Shown here: positions 1-9,339 of the stretch, in pieces
Layout: every line of letters begins with the position of its first letter
How positions within the stretch are numbered: the stretch's first letter is position 1
Assembly (NCBI RefSeq): GCF_000382425.1
Contig: NZ_KB908303.1
Span: 46,951 to 110,950 of the forward strand
Direction: 5' to 3'
Source of the DNA: Empedobacter brevis NBRC 14943 = ATCC 43319
GTDB lineage: Bacteria > Bacteroidota > Bacteroidia > Flavobacteriales > Weeksellaceae
Length of the DNA: 64,000 bases
Translations under genes and position numbers: made by a program
The notes under the pieces: model-generated
Seen by the model: the letters and a program-made list of their open reading frames with translations, nothing else
What the model was told of the DNA's origin: nothing
Database searches by the model: none

Positions 1-528
1 AAAACCAAGCTTCATCCAACCTTGTTGAGGCAAATCATTCGGATTAAATTTTTGATAAACAATCTTCGATTTTAAAGAAGATGACTCTATAAAAACGGAT
101 TCTGATTGCTCAGGTAAAAGAATAAAAGATGCTAATTCATTATATTTTTCTTCATCTATAACATAACATTTCTTGATTTGCTCTTTCGAGGTAAATTTTC
201 CACCAACAATTCCTTTGTACTTCAGAATGACCTCTGCTTGTCTTTCCGAGAAACCTAAATTCATCCAATCTTTTAAGGTTAAATCATTTGGATTAAAAGG
301 TTGAATTGAATCTTTACTATTATTTTTAAAAGAAGAATTAGAAAAATTTTTAGAAGTTTCTCTGTAAGATTCCAACAAAATCTTATCTGCTTCTGATAAT
401 TGATAGGTGTTTTTCTGAATGGATAAATTCTGAAAAACTTCAAATAACAAAATCAGTATAAATAATAAATACAATCCAAATCGTTGCGATTTATTCAGAT
501 AAAAAGTAGATTTTCTTAAATATTTCAT
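1..528 (-). CDS. Helix-hairpin-helix (ComEA-like) protein, C-terminus cut by window edge
   Basis: The frame is open from an ATG at 528 to the window edge, giving 176 residues with no stop. An N-terminal membrane segment (about residues 17-36, rich in Leu/Ile/Phe) is followed by two copies of the repeat F-N-P-N-D-L...W-M-x-L-G-F, at about residues 78-92 and 164-176. The first is followed by ERQAEVILKYK...GGKFTSKEQIKKCYVI, the helix-hairpin-helix arrangement seen in Bacteroidota ComEA-like proteins. Family knowledge suggests DNA binding or a DNA-uptake role on the outer side of the inner membrane, but many flavobacterial members have no tested function. The gene diverges from the GLPGLI gene at 736. 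The fold assignment is fairly sure and the role is not. Confidence 0.75.
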   Translation of the reverse strand, partial: MKYLRKSTFYLNKSQRFGLYLLFILILLFEVFQNLSIQKNTYQLSEADKILLESYRETSKNFSNSSFKNNSKDSIQPFNPNDLTLKDWMNLGFSERQAEVILKYKGIVGGKFTSKEQIKKCYVIDEEKYNELASFILLPEQSESVFIESSSLKSKIVYQKFNPNDLPQQGWMKLGF

Positions 529-735
529 TGGGTTCCAAAAGAGGTGAAAAAATCAAGTTGTTATCACACACTTACATTATCGAAAAAACGATATAACCTT
601 CTCAACGGTTTAACAAGTTAAGAAATGAAAATTTAATAATAGGTTTTAAGTATTTGTAAATAATTACTTTAAACACCAAAGAGTGAAATATTGAGATTTT
701 TTTTATCTTTATTACAAACTCAAAACATCTACTAA

Positions 736-1497
736 ATGAAAAAAATATTTTTACTTATTACAGGCTTCGTTTGCGTTTCTTTATTCGCACAGGAAAATAA
801 AACAATGTTAATAAAATTTGAACATCGGCAAGAAATAGATCCAAAATCTGTTACAGTAAATGGTGTTTCTGGAAAAGAGGTAGAAAAAGAACAAATAAAA
901 TTTGCAAATGAAATTGCGAACGAAATTTTAGCTTATCAATTAACATTGAATCAAAATGAATCTTATTATGAATTTTTACCGAAAATCAGCAATAATCAAG
1001 ATGGCTCTATTACGACCTATGGGGATGATGGTGAGATGTTATATAAAAATTTACGCGAAAACTTCTCTATAAAAACGGTTAGTTTTCCTAAGAAATTTTT
1101 AATCCGAGATTCTTTAAGAAATTACAATTGGCAAATACTTAACGAAACAAAAGAAATTTGTGGGCAACAAACACAAAAAGCGATTTCAGAATTAGGAGAT
1201 TCTATAAAAATTGAAGCGTGGTTTTCGCCTAAATTAAATTATAAAAATGGTCCTGATTTGTATGAAGGTCTTCCTGGATTAATTCTAAAAGTCAATAAAA
1301 CAGCTGAAAGTAAAGTAGAAGGCTGGTCTAAAGAAAAAATCATCTGTACAACAATTGAAATCATAAAAGAAAAAAAATCGTTTAAAAAACCGAATAAAGG
1401 AAAAGTTGTAACCCCAAAAGAATACGATGATATTTGTGATGAATTTGAAGCCAAATATTTAGAAAACAACAATAATGGCGTAGAAGTATCCATATAA
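736..1497 (+). CDS. GLPGLI family protein, secreted
   Basis: The 253-residue protein has a signal peptide (MKKIFLLITGFVCVSLFAQ, cleavage after the alanine/glutamine region). The family-defining string YEGLPGLILKV lies near residues 175-185, preceded by the typical NWQILNETKEI and IEAWFSPKL segments. GLPGLI proteins are exported proteins of unknown function confined to Bacteroidota, often present in many copies per genome. The tail is Lys-rich and ends without a sorting signal. It stands alone and is convergent with the PspC gene at 1522, only 24 bases away. Confidence 0.9.
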   Translation: MKKIFLLITGFVCVSLFAQENKTMLIKFEHRQEIDPKSVTVNGVSGKEVEKEQIKFANEIANEILAYQLTLNQNESYYEFLPKISNNQDGSITTYGDDGEMLYKNLRENFSIKTVSFPKKFLIRDSLRNYNWQILNETKEICGQQTQKAISELGDSIKIEAWFSPKLNYKNGPDLYEGLPGLILKVNKTAESKVEGWSKEKIICTTIEIIKEKKSFKKPNKGKVVTPKEYDDICDEFEAKYLENNNNGVEVSI

Positions 1498-1521
1498 ATA
1501 ATTGGTAAAAAAACTAAAATC

Positions 1522-1743
1522 TTACAAATCAAACACAGATTTTCGTTTGATCACAAAACAATCTTTCACCCAAAAGAAGAACAACATGATGAAATACCCA
1601 ACGAAAGCCAAACCAAAGGTTGCGAATGTCAAATAAATGAAAATTAAACGTAATTTAGCTACACGAATTCCCAGTTTATCTGCAAATCGTGAAATCACAT
1701 TAAACCACTCTGTTTCGGTAAAATTTCTAATTTTGTCTTTCAT
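1522..1743 (-). CDS. PspC-domain small membrane protein
   Basis: The 73-residue protein has a soluble N-terminal stretch (FADKLGIRVAKLRLIFI) that matches the start of a PspC domain. A single long hydrophobic region follows (about residues 33-57, YLTFATFGLAFVGYFIMLFFF). PspC domains are linked to phage-shock envelope stress responses, but short stand-alone flavobacterial versions have no proven role. Its ATG starts immediately after the TAA of the upstream DUF2851 gene (TAAATG junction), so the two are probably translationally coupled. Confidence 0.75.
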   Translation of the reverse strand: MKDKIRNFTETEWFNVISRFADKLGIRVAKLRLIFIYLTFATFGLAFVGYFIMLFFFWVKDCFVIKRKSVFDL

Positions 1744-3015
1744 TTAACGTAAAACTTGTTGTCCGATAGCGCAATTTAAACATTTTTTCTCGGAGCAATA
1801 CCTTTTTTTGAGTTGAATTAATTGTTGCGAATCTTTTGCTGTTTTATTTTTAAAACCAATCCGTTCAAAGTCATCTAAAATCGTGTTCTTTTCAGCGTCT
1901 ATTTCATTCAATAAGTCCAAATAGAAATCAATTTCGACCTCTTCTTTTTGTCGCTCAAACGCATAACGAATCGGAATAATCGAATTAATCAATAAATTAT
2001 TGATTTTATCTTTTGAAAGATGCTTCGATTGAAATTTTGATTCATTTTTGAACGTGTAATGTGTATGCCAAAATGGATTTAATTCTACTTTTTCAAAAAT
2101 TCTGTAGAAGTCCTTTAATTTATTAAATTGAGTAATTTCAGAAAATAAACTCAAATATTTGGTATAAACTGAAGCCAGCTGTGCCAACCGAATGGTCGGA
2201 AAACCTCGAGGACGCATTTTAGAAAACCGAAATAAACTAGCGGAAATCGGCTGCAATTGATATTTATTTTTTAGGAAACTATATTCATTTTTTAACTGTT
2301 TAAAATAGATATCTTCATGATTTTCTTCTAAAAATCCTGCTTGACCAAAAAATAAAGCTTCAATTTTTAATGGATTAAATTGTATTTTTTGTAAAACGCT
2401 GAAAGGAAAAGAATTTGACCAAAGTTCAAATGCCTCTACATTCACCTTCAATCCGAAATTCTTTGCTAAGCTTTTGAACAGTGTTTCTTCCCAATTGGCC
2501 TGATTTTTAATTAATATTTTCAAGATCTCTTTTGTTTTCTCTTCGAAACGTTCGATTAAAATACGTTCAAACCAGAAAGAAAATTGCCCCAAATCAATTG
2601 ATCTCAACAATTCTTCACAATAAATTTTATCTAACTTCGTGTTAATTATATTCTGGTAATTGAATACAATTTCAGGTTTTACAAAATCCTGCAAAATCAA
2701 TGTTTGAACATTTTTCTGACGTAAAATATCCACCTCACAATCGTGATTCCATACCACATGTAAAATCACATTTTGGTAAGCCAAATTACCTGAATGTTGG
2801 TGAATGTTCCAATCGGAAGAGTTGACATGTATTTCAACACTTCCAATCCATAATTTATCTCCAATTATAATTTCAGCCTCTAAAAAATCTGGCCCGGCAT
2901 GGTGATTCAACTTCCCTATCTTCACTATTTCAATAAAATCTCCATGAAAAGTTTGCAGATTTTGATGTGAAAACTGATTCAATTTCCAGATATAATGTAG
3001 AAAAATTTCTTTCAT
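1744..3015 (-). CDS. DUF2851 family protein
   Basis: The 423-residue protein starts MKEIFLHYIWKLNQF and has the DUF2851 hallmarks. These are NHHAGPDFLEAEIIIG near residues 37-52, the VEIHVNSSDWNIHQH block near residues 60-74, the MRPRGFPTIRLAQLA block near residue 267, and a C-terminal cysteine cluster (CSEKKCLNCAIG). The Cys pattern could bind a metal; the N-terminal block resembles nuclease-like folds, but no activity is established for the family. It is widespread and syntenic with a short PspC gene in flavobacteria, as here. It diverges from the tetR efflux operon. Confidence 0.85.
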   Translation of the reverse strand: MKEIFLHYIWKLNQFSHQNLQTFHGDFIEIVKIGKLNHHAGPDFLEAEIIIGDKLWIGSVEIHVNSSDWNIHQHSGNLAYQNVILHVVWNHDCEVDILRQKNVQTLILQDFVKPEIVFNYQNIINTKLDKIYCEELLRSIDLGQFSFWFERILIERFEEKTKEILKILIKNQANWEETLFKSLAKNFGLKVNVEAFELWSNSFPFSVLQKIQFNPLKIEALFFGQAGFLEENHEDIYFKQLKNEYSFLKNKYQLQPISASLFRFSKMRPRGFPTIRLAQLASVYTKYLSLFSEITQFNKLKDFYRIFEKVELNPFWHTHYTFKNESKFQSKHLSKDKINNLLINSIIPIRYAFERQKEEVEIDFYLDLLNEIDAEKNTILDDFERIGFKNKTAKDSQQLIQLKKRYCSEKKCLNCAIGQQVLR

Positions 3016-3080
3016 AGCTAAAAGATAATCAGATTATTAGAATAAATTTTAGAAATAAATACTTAAAAATTAAAAATTAA

Positions 3081-3101
3081 TTAAACGTTTGTTTAACTTT
3101 G
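3081..3101 (+). promoter_or_regulatory. tetR efflux-operon promoter with palindromic operator
   Basis: The element TAACTTTG at 3094-3101 matches the Bacteroidota -7 consensus TANNTTTG exactly and sits 19 bases before the tetR ATG. A perfect inverted repeat, TTAAAC-gttt-GTTTAA (3081-3096), overlaps its left edge. A palindrome over the promoter of a TetR gene is the usual site of autorepression, so it probably controls the whole efflux operon. That binding is inferred. Confidence 0.6.
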
Positions 3102-3120
3102 CGCATTCAATTTTAATACG

Positions 3121-3750
3121 ATGGAATTAAGCGATAAACAAATCGAAATTTTGATTGCGGCTGAAAAAGTATTTGGAAGAAGGGGAATTGATGCTGCAAG
3201 TGTTCGTGAAATTGCGAAAGAAGCAAACATTAATATTGCCATGATCAGCTATTATTTCGGGTCGAAAGATAAATTGGTTGAAAATTTATTCAGTTGGCGT
3301 ATTTCAACTTTTAATACGGCTTTGGAATTGATTTCACAAAACACAACTTTATCACCTTTCGAAAAGTTACAAGGAGTTTTGAAAGCGTATTTGAATAGAA
3401 TTTTGGATAAACCAGAATTTCATCGAATTATGGCTAGAGAATACTCGAAACGTGACTCTATTTTAGAAGTTGACAATAAAATCAATGAATTAAAAATCAA
3501 GAACCTGGACTACATCACAAACATTATTCATGAAGGTAACTCAAAAGGAATTTTTAAGCGAAAAGCTCCTGCTGAAGCTGTTGTAATGGTTGTAATCGGA
3601 GGAACTTCATACCTGATTTTAAACGAAAAAACATATATGAAACAATGGGGATTAACTTCACATGAAGAGTTCACTGAACATATTCACAAAGAATATTATC
3701 CTTATTTAATAGATTCTTTAAAAGCAATTTTACTATACGATGAAAAATAA
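3121..3750 (+). CDS. TetR/AcrR family transcriptional repressor
   Basis: The 209-residue protein has an N-terminal TetR helix-turn-helix at about residues 8-54 (AAEKVFGRRGIDAASVREIAKEANINIAMISYYFGSKDKLVENLF), with the conserved YYFGSKDKL end of the recognition helix. The C-terminal ligand domain is divergent, as usual. It is the first gene of an operon with tolC, emrA and emrB, and its last 11 bases overlap the tolC start. It is therefore most likely the drug-responsive local repressor of the pump. The inverted repeat upstream (3081-3096) is its likely operator. Confidence 0.92.
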   Translation: MELSDKQIEILIAAEKVFGRRGIDAASVREIAKEANINIAMISYYFGSKDKLVENLFSWRISTFNTALELISQNTTLSPFEKLQGVLKAYLNRILDKPEFHRIMAREYSKRDSILEVDNKINELKIKNLDYITNIIHEGNSKGIFKRKAPAEAVVMVVIGGTSYLILNEKTYMKQWGLTSHEEFTEHIHKEYYPYLIDSLKAILLYDEK

Positions 3751-5035
3751 AATTTTCTTACCGATTTGTTTAGTTGTTGCTACTTTCACTCAGGCGCAAG
3801 AAACCAATGTTTCTTTACAGGAAGTCATTCAACAAAGTTTACAGAACAACAAATCTGTGAAAGTTGCCGAAGCTGCGAAAAATACAAGTGAGTATAAAGT
3901 ACAAAGCGCTAAAAACAATCGTTTACCAGACATTTCGTTAAGTGGACAATATATGCATTTGTTTACGACAACAAATGTTGACATTAAACTCCCAATGCAA
4001 ACCTCTGGCGGAGGAATGGCTGTTGAACCAAATCAATTATTATTAGGCCAGGCAAGCGCTTCTGTTCCTGTATTTGCCGGATTTAAAATTAAAAATTCGA
4101 TAAAAAACAGTGAACTGATGGTTGATTTATCAAACCTACAAGTCGAAGCAACCAAAGAAAATGTCGTTTGGCAAGCAATCAACTTTTACTTTGGTTTATA
4201 CAAAACTCAGCGTTCTATCGATGTTTTGAATGAAAACTTAGTGAGAGCAAATCAACGCGTAAAAGATTTTCAAAACTTTTTGGATAATGGCATTATTGCC
4301 CGAAATGATTTACTACGAGCAAAATTACAAGCTTCTAATGTTCAAATTGCGATTGATGAAGCAAAAACACAATACCAAAATATCAATTACCGATTAAACT
4401 TGCTAACTGGTCAAGAGGAAAATAAGATGGTACACGTTGAGGAAGTGGAAACATTAAAAACACTCCATCAAAATGCTGCAGATTACTCAAATCGGACAGA
4501 TGTAAAATCATATGATTTGAAAAATCAAATCGCAGATAATCAGATCAAAATTGCGAAAGCGGCCTACTATCCACAGATAGCTGTTTCTGCCGGTTATATT
4601 GCGATGGATCTCAACAAAGTTGCGACCATTACCAATGCAACAAACGTTGGTGTTGGATTGAAATACGATTTGTCTTCTTTGTATAAAAACAAAACTGAAG
4701 TTGAAATTGCGAAAGCGCAGAAACTAGAAAATGAGCTGCAAAAAGAAACAACAATTGATCAAGCTAAAGTAGAAGTAAATGAAGCTTATCAAAAATATGA
4801 TTTAGCTAAAAAGAAAAATAGTGTTTACAAAGAAGCTGTGGAACAAGCAAATGAAAACTACAGAATTGTAAAAGACAAACATGATAACGGATTGTCTGAT
4901 ACAAACGATTTACTAGAAGCTGATGTGCAGCAATTACAAGCAAAAATCAATCAAGTTGTAGGAGAAGCAGACGAGCAATTAGCTATTTATGAATACTATT
5001 TTACTACCGGAATTTTATTAGAAAACATACAATAA
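3740..5035 (+). CDS. TolC-family outer membrane efflux protein
   Basis: The 431-residue protein has a signal peptide (MKNKIFLPICLVVATFTQAQ) and two similar halves rich in coiled-coil helices, the OEP/TolC architecture. Typical elements are VSLQEVIQQSLQNNKSVKVAEA near the mature N-terminus and the NGLSDTNDLLEADVQQLQAK signature near residues 385-404. It forms the outer-membrane trimeric duct of the tripartite pump made with the next two genes. Its start overlaps tetR, indicating co-transcription and probable translational coupling. Confidence 0.93.
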   Translation: MKNKIFLPICLVVATFTQAQETNVSLQEVIQQSLQNNKSVKVAEAAKNTSEYKVQSAKNNRLPDISLSGQYMHLFTTTNVDIKLPMQTSGGGMAVEPNQLLLGQASASVPVFAGFKIKNSIKNSELMVDLSNLQVEATKENVVWQAINFYFGLYKTQRSIDVLNENLVRANQRVKDFQNFLDNGIIARNDLLRAKLQASNVQIAIDEAKTQYQNINYRLNLLTGQEENKMVHVEEVETLKTLHQNAADYSNRTDVKSYDLKNQIADNQIKIAKAAYYPQIAVSAGYIAMDLNKVATITNATNVGVGLKYDLSSLYKNKTEVEIAKAQKLENELQKETTIDQAKVEVNEAYQKYDLAKKKNSVYKEAVEQANENYRIVKDKHDNGLSDTNDLLEADVQQLQAKINQVVGEADEQLAIYEYYFTTGILLENIQ

Positions 5036-5047
5036 GCCCCTCTGAAT

Positions 5048-6241
5048 ATGGAAGAAAATAATCAAGAAAAGAAAAAAATAAATTCAAAATTTATCATCGT
5101 TTTAGGAACATTAATTATTCTGGGAGGTGGTTACGGAATTTATAAGTATTTGCATGGACAAGCACATGAAATTACAGATGATGCACAAGTTGAAGCTAAA
5201 ATAACACCGGTTATTCCAAAAGTATCTGGTTACATTCAAAAAATTTTAGTTGAAGATAATCAAATGGTTCACAAAGGTGACACATTAGTTGTTTTAGATG
5301 GATCTGAATTTGCGTTGAAATTACAACAATCTCAAGATGCTTTATCTCAAGCAGAAGGTCAATTAGGTGTTGCACATGCCGGAGTTTCTCAAGCCGGAGC
5401 AGCAATTGGTGTGACAGAAGCCGGAGCGGTTGCTGCAAATACAACAATAGAGACAGCTCAGGCAAATGTTAACACAGCTCAGGCAAATGTAGAAGCGGCA
5501 AAAGTGCAAGTTTGGAGAACAAAAAATGATTTTGACCGTTACAATAAATTATATCAAAATCAATCGATAACAAAACAACAATATGAACAAGCTTTAGCTG
5601 CAAAAGAAACTGCAGAGAAACAGTTACGAGTTGTACAAGAACAATTAGGTGTTTCGAAGGCTCAATTGGCTTCTACTGCAAAACAAGCACAAGCAACTGC
5701 AAAACAAGTGAATACTTCTAAAGCACAAGCTGACGCTTCAAGAGCACAAATTAAAGTTGCCGAAGCTACAATTGGTCAAAGTAAAACCAATATTGAAAAT
5801 GCAAAATTATATTTATCATATACGTATGTTATTGCTGCAGAGGATGGGCAAGTTTCTAAAATTAATTTACAACCCGGTCAATTGGTTCAGGCAGGTCAAT
5901 CATTATTTAATATTGTTACTGTTAATAATCTTTGGATTGTTGCAAATTACAAAGAAACACAGTTAGAAAAAATCAGAGAAGGACAGGAAGCAATAATCAA
6001 AGTCGATGCTTATCCAAATCATGAGTTCAAAGCGAAAGTAACTTCTTTATCACCGGCTACAGGTGCTAAATTTGCGTTATTACCTCCGGATAATGCGTCT
6101 GGCAACTTTGTAAAAACAGTGCAACGTGTTCCTATCAAAATTGAATTTACCGATAAAAAAGACGAAATGTTGAAACTAATTCGTCCAGGAATGAACGTAG
6201 AAGCTGATATCCTTTTAAAATCGAATACTTCTGTAAAATAA
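5048..6241 (+). CDS. HlyD/EmrA-family periplasmic adaptor
   Basis: The 397-residue protein has one N-terminal membrane helix (about residues 16-34). The first half of a biotinyl-lipoyl domain follows (AKITPVIPKVSGYIQKILVEDNQ), then a long alpha-helical hairpin (about residues 95-250) unusually rich in Ala/Gln/Val with repeated TAQANV-like units. The second lipoyl half (EDGQVSKINLQPGQLVQAGQ) and a beta-barrel follow. It links the inner-membrane transporter to TolC, as EmrA does for EmrB. It lies 12 bases after tolC and 21 bases before the MFS gene. Confidence 0.93.
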   Translation: MEENNQEKKKINSKFIIVLGTLIILGGGYGIYKYLHGQAHEITDDAQVEAKITPVIPKVSGYIQKILVEDNQMVHKGDTLVVLDGSEFALKLQQSQDALSQAEGQLGVAHAGVSQAGAAIGVTEAGAVAANTTIETAQANVNTAQANVEAAKVQVWRTKNDFDRYNKLYQNQSITKQQYEQALAAKETAEKQLRVVQEQLGVSKAQLASTAKQAQATAKQVNTSKAQADASRAQIKVAEATIGQSKTNIENAKLYLSYTYVIAAEDGQVSKINLQPGQLVQAGQSLFNIVTVNNLWIVANYKETQLEKIREGQEAIIKVDAYPNHEFKAKVTSLSPATGAKFALLPPDNASGNFVKTVQRVPIKIEFTDKKDEMLKLIRPGMNVEADILLKSNTSVK

Positions 6242-6262
6242 TAATACCTATTCAGAAAAATT

Positions 6263-7834
6263 ATGGAAGAAAATAATTTAATAGAATATGGGTCAAGACG
6301 TGTAATCATTACCATTACCGCCATCATGTGCGCATTGTTAGAAATTGTGGATACAACAATTGTTAACGTTGCGATGAATGACATGAAAGGTAGTTTGGGT
6401 GTTTCTTTAACAGATATTGCGTGGGTGGTTACCGCTTACGCAATTGCAAATGTTATTGTCGTTCCGATGACCAGTTGGTTGTCACAACAATTTGGCCGAC
6501 GCAATTATTTTGCTGTTTCTATTATCATATTTACTGCAGCCTCTTTCCTTTGTGGAAATGCGACCACTTTGTGGGAAATTATATTGTTCCGATTTATACA
6601 AGGTCTAGGAGGAGGTGCATTATTGGTCACATCACAGACTATTATTACCGAAAGTTACCCACCGGAAAAAAGAGGATTGGCACAGGCGATCTATGGAATG
6701 GGCGTAATTGTGGGACCTACACTTGGTCCTCCTTTAGGAGGTTACATTGTTGATAATTGGTCTTGGCCCTATATTTTCTATATCAATATTCCAATTGGAA
6801 TAATTGCAGTATTATTAACCTTATCATTTGTAAAAAGTCCGAAATATGCTGAAAAATCAAAATTGAGTCAAGTCGATTTCCTTGGAATTATTTTGCTGGC
6901 AATTGCAGTTGGTTCTTTACAATATGTATTAGAACACGGACAGCAAGATGATTGGTTCTCAAATTCAACAATTGTTATTTTGAGCATCTCAAGTTTTTTT
7001 GGTTTTATTTTGTTTATCTGGAGAGAGTTGGTTTTTGACCATCCTATTGTTAACCTACGCGTCTTAAAAGATAATAATTTAGCAGTAGGAACAATCTTAT
7101 CCTTTGTGTTGGGATTCGGATTATACGGCTCAACTTTTATTATTCCGATTTATACACAATCTATTTTAGGTTGGACAGCGACTGATGCAGGATTATTGCT
7201 AATTCCTTCCTCATTAATGACAGCCTTTATGATGCCGATTATTGCCACTTTATTACAAAAAGGGGTTGAACCTAAATATTTGGTAGCCGGAGGATTTTTT
7301 ATCTTCTTCTGCTATAGTTTTTGGTCATTCAAAATCTTAACTCCAGATACCGGTTCTGAACATTTCTTTTGGCCATTAATTGTTCGAGGAGTAGGATTGG
7401 GATTATTATTTGTACCTATAACGACACTTTCTCTTTCCAATTTAAAAGGACAACAGATTGGTGAAGGTGCTGCATTCACAGGTATGATGCGCCAGTTGGG
7501 AGGATCATTCGGGATCGCCATTATTACAACCTTTATTTCTCGCTGGACAGTTGGTCATCGTACCGATTTGGTTTCTAATCTGGACACTTCTGATTTTGAT
7601 GTTCAAAAACATGTTCAGAGTTTACAAATGAGCTTCATTGGTAAAGGTTTTGCACCAAATGAAGCCTTAAATAAAGCTTACAATCTACTCGATTTACAAG
7701 TAACCAAACAAGCCACAGTATTGACGTACATGGATGTTTTTTTGTATTTAGGAGTTATTTTCCTTATCTGTATTCCATTTATCCTATTCTTTATCAAAAA
7801 AGGAGCGGGTAAAGTAATCAGTGCAGGACATTAA
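6263..7834 (+). CDS. DHA2 family MFS drug exporter (EmrB/QacA type)
   Basis: The 523-residue protein has about 14 hydrophobic segments, as expected for DHA2 proton-drug antiporters. Motif A-like SQQFGRRNYF, the helix-1 motif LEIVDTTIVNVAM and the motif C region GVIVGPTLGPPLGGYI are visible. It completes the tetR-tolC-emrA-emrB operon and should export amphipathic drugs directly across both membranes with its partners. The substrate cannot be told from sequence. A strong hairpin at 7873-7905 ends the operon. Confidence 0.93.
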   Translation: MEENNLIEYGSRRVIITITAIMCALLEIVDTTIVNVAMNDMKGSLGVSLTDIAWVVTAYAIANVIVVPMTSWLSQQFGRRNYFAVSIIIFTAASFLCGNATTLWEIILFRFIQGLGGGALLVTSQTIITESYPPEKRGLAQAIYGMGVIVGPTLGPPLGGYIVDNWSWPYIFYINIPIGIIAVLLTLSFVKSPKYAEKSKLSQVDFLGIILLAIAVGSLQYVLEHGQQDDWFSNSTIVILSISSFFGFILFIWRELVFDHPIVNLRVLKDNNLAVGTILSFVLGFGLYGSTFIIPIYTQSILGWTATDAGLLLIPSSLMTAFMMPIIATLLQKGVEPKYLVAGGFFIFFCYSFWSFKILTPDTGSEHFFWPLIVRGVGLGLLFVPITTLSLSNLKGQQIGEGAAFTGMMRQLGGSFGIAIITTFISRWTVGHRTDLVSNLDTSDFDVQKHVQSLQMSFIGKGFAPNEALNKAYNLLDLQVTKQATVLTYMDVFLYLGVIFLICIPFILFFIKKGAGKVISAGH

Positions 7835-7872
7835 ACTATTATTTCAGCCGTTTAAAACTTTTTATAAATGTG

Positions 7873-7908
7873 AAAAATCCATCTCTAAAAATGAGATGGA
7901 TTTTTTTT
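7873..7908 (+). terminator. Rho-independent terminator of efflux operon
   Basis: A perfect 13-bp stem (AAAAATCCATCTC, loop TAAAAAT, GAGATGGATTTTT) runs into a T tract 39 bases after the emrB stop. It lies inside the 5' extension of the next open frame, which argues against any start upstream of 7969 for that gene. Confidence 0.85.
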
Positions 7909-7968
7909 GTTGAATTAGTTATTTTTATTGAGCAGAAATACATTATTTTTAGAGCTTTAATACTAATT

Positions 7969-9279
7969 ATGAAAAACTCTATATTAACATCTATTACAGC
8001 TTATTTCCTCTTTTCCTTTTCTTCTGTCAATGCGCAAAAAGTTTTCACATCAGATATCGATAATTTTTGGATTGCTTATGATAAAATCACTCAAACTAAA
8101 GATTCTGTCTTGCAATATAAATATTTGAATGACGACTATTTTTCAAAAGGTACAGAAGGTTTAAAATTAATTAGAGAAGCAAGAAATTATTCTGATAAAG
8201 ATTATATTCATGCTATTCATGCATATCCTAAGTTTTTGAATTCAATACGAAAAAATACGTTGAAATCGAAAAACATTTCAAAAGATTTAAAGAAAGGAAT
8301 TGACAAACTTCGTTTGATTTATCCTGAATTGAAGCCAGCAAATATTTACTTTACGATTGGCGCTCTTAGAACAGGAGGAACTTATAGAAACGGACATGTT
8401 TTGATTGGAAGCGAAATTGCGATGACGGATAAAAATACCATTACAGACGAATTCCCTGAAAATATACGCAACGCAAGACGCTTGTTTTTTGACAGCGAAC
8501 CTATTAATGATTTGGTCTTATTAAATATTCATGAATATGTTCATACACAACAAAAGCCATTTGTAGACAATCTTCTTTCTTACGTTATTCATGAAGGTAT
8601 AGCTGAGTTTGTCTCTGTAAAAGCGATGAATGTCCCATCTGCAGCTCCAGCAATTGCCTACGGTAAAAAAAATAATGAAAAGATTAGAGCGCGATTTGAA
8701 CAAGAAATGTTTAATATCAATAACTTATATAAATGGCTTTGGGGAGATTCTCCCAATGAGTTTGGCGTACGAGATTTAGGGTATTATGTAGGCTACCAAA
8801 TGGCAGAGAATTATTACAATCAAGCTGAAAATAAAAAAAATGCCATAAAAGAATTGATCGAATTAGATTATTCAAATGAAGCTGCAATTGAAAACTATGT
8901 AATAAAATCAAATTATTTTTCTAAATCATTAAATGAAATTCAAAAAGATTATGAAAGCATAAGACCTACTGTTATTGGAATAAAACAGTTTGAGAATTTT
9001 AGTAAAAATGTTGATCCCAAAACAAAAGAAATTACAATCAATTTTTCCGAACCTCTAAATGGATTTAATACTGGTGTAGATTATGGAGAATTAGGTGAAG
9101 CTGCATTTCCTAAAAATGATATTAAGAAAAGATATTGGTCAAATGATAACAAAAGTTGGACAATTAGTGTAGAATTAGAAACGAATAAAAAATATCAGAT
9201 TATGATTACAAGTAATTTTAGGTCTAAAAATAATATTCCATTAAAAAATTATTTGATCGAATTTGAAACCTCTAAATAA
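7969..9279 (+). CDS. Secreted zincin-type metalloprotease with Ig-like C-terminal domain
   Basis: The ATG at 7969 was chosen because it gives a good signal peptide (MKNSILTSITAYFLFSFSSVNA) and leaves the upstream terminator outside the gene; the product is 436 residues. An HExxH motif (NIHEYVHTQQ, near residue 186) is followed about 20 residues later by HEGIAEF, which supplies a likely third zinc ligand. This is the gluzincin-like arrangement seen in DUF2268-type putative proteases. The last ~90 residues (ITINFSEPLNG...) resemble an SbsA-type bacterial Ig-like domain. Substrate unknown. Monocistronic, with terminators on both sides. Confidence 0.75.
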   Translation: MKNSILTSITAYFLFSFSSVNAQKVFTSDIDNFWIAYDKITQTKDSVLQYKYLNDDYFSKGTEGLKLIREARNYSDKDYIHAIHAYPKFLNSIRKNTLKSKNISKDLKKGIDKLRLIYPELKPANIYFTIGALRTGGTYRNGHVLIGSEIAMTDKNTITDEFPENIRNARRLFFDSEPINDLVLLNIHEYVHTQQKPFVDNLLSYVIHEGIAEFVSVKAMNVPSAAPAIAYGKKNNEKIRARFEQEMFNINNLYKWLWGDSPNEFGVRDLGYYVGYQMAENYYNQAENKKNAIKELIELDYSNEAAIENYVIKSNYFSKSLNEIQKDYESIRPTVIGIKQFENFSKNVDPKTKEITINFSEPLNGFNTGVDYGELGEAAFPKNDIKKRYWSNDNKSWTISVELETNKKYQIMITSNFRSKNNIPLKNYLIEFETSK

Positions 9280-9290
9280 GGATCAAAATA

Positions 9291-9325
9291 AAAAACACTT
9301 CAAAATAAATGAAGTGTTTTTTTTG
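9291..9325. terminator. Bidirectional terminator between protease and trpF
   Basis: The stem AAAAACACTTCA / TGAAGTGTTTTT is flanked by an A run on the left and a T run on the right, so it can serve both the protease gene (plus) and trpF (minus). Confidence 0.8.
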
Positions 9326-9339
9326 TATAACCAATTGAT

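Noticed and set aside
7870..7968. Longer start for the zincin-type protease
   Set aside because: The extension contains the efflux-operon terminator and would bury the signal peptide.
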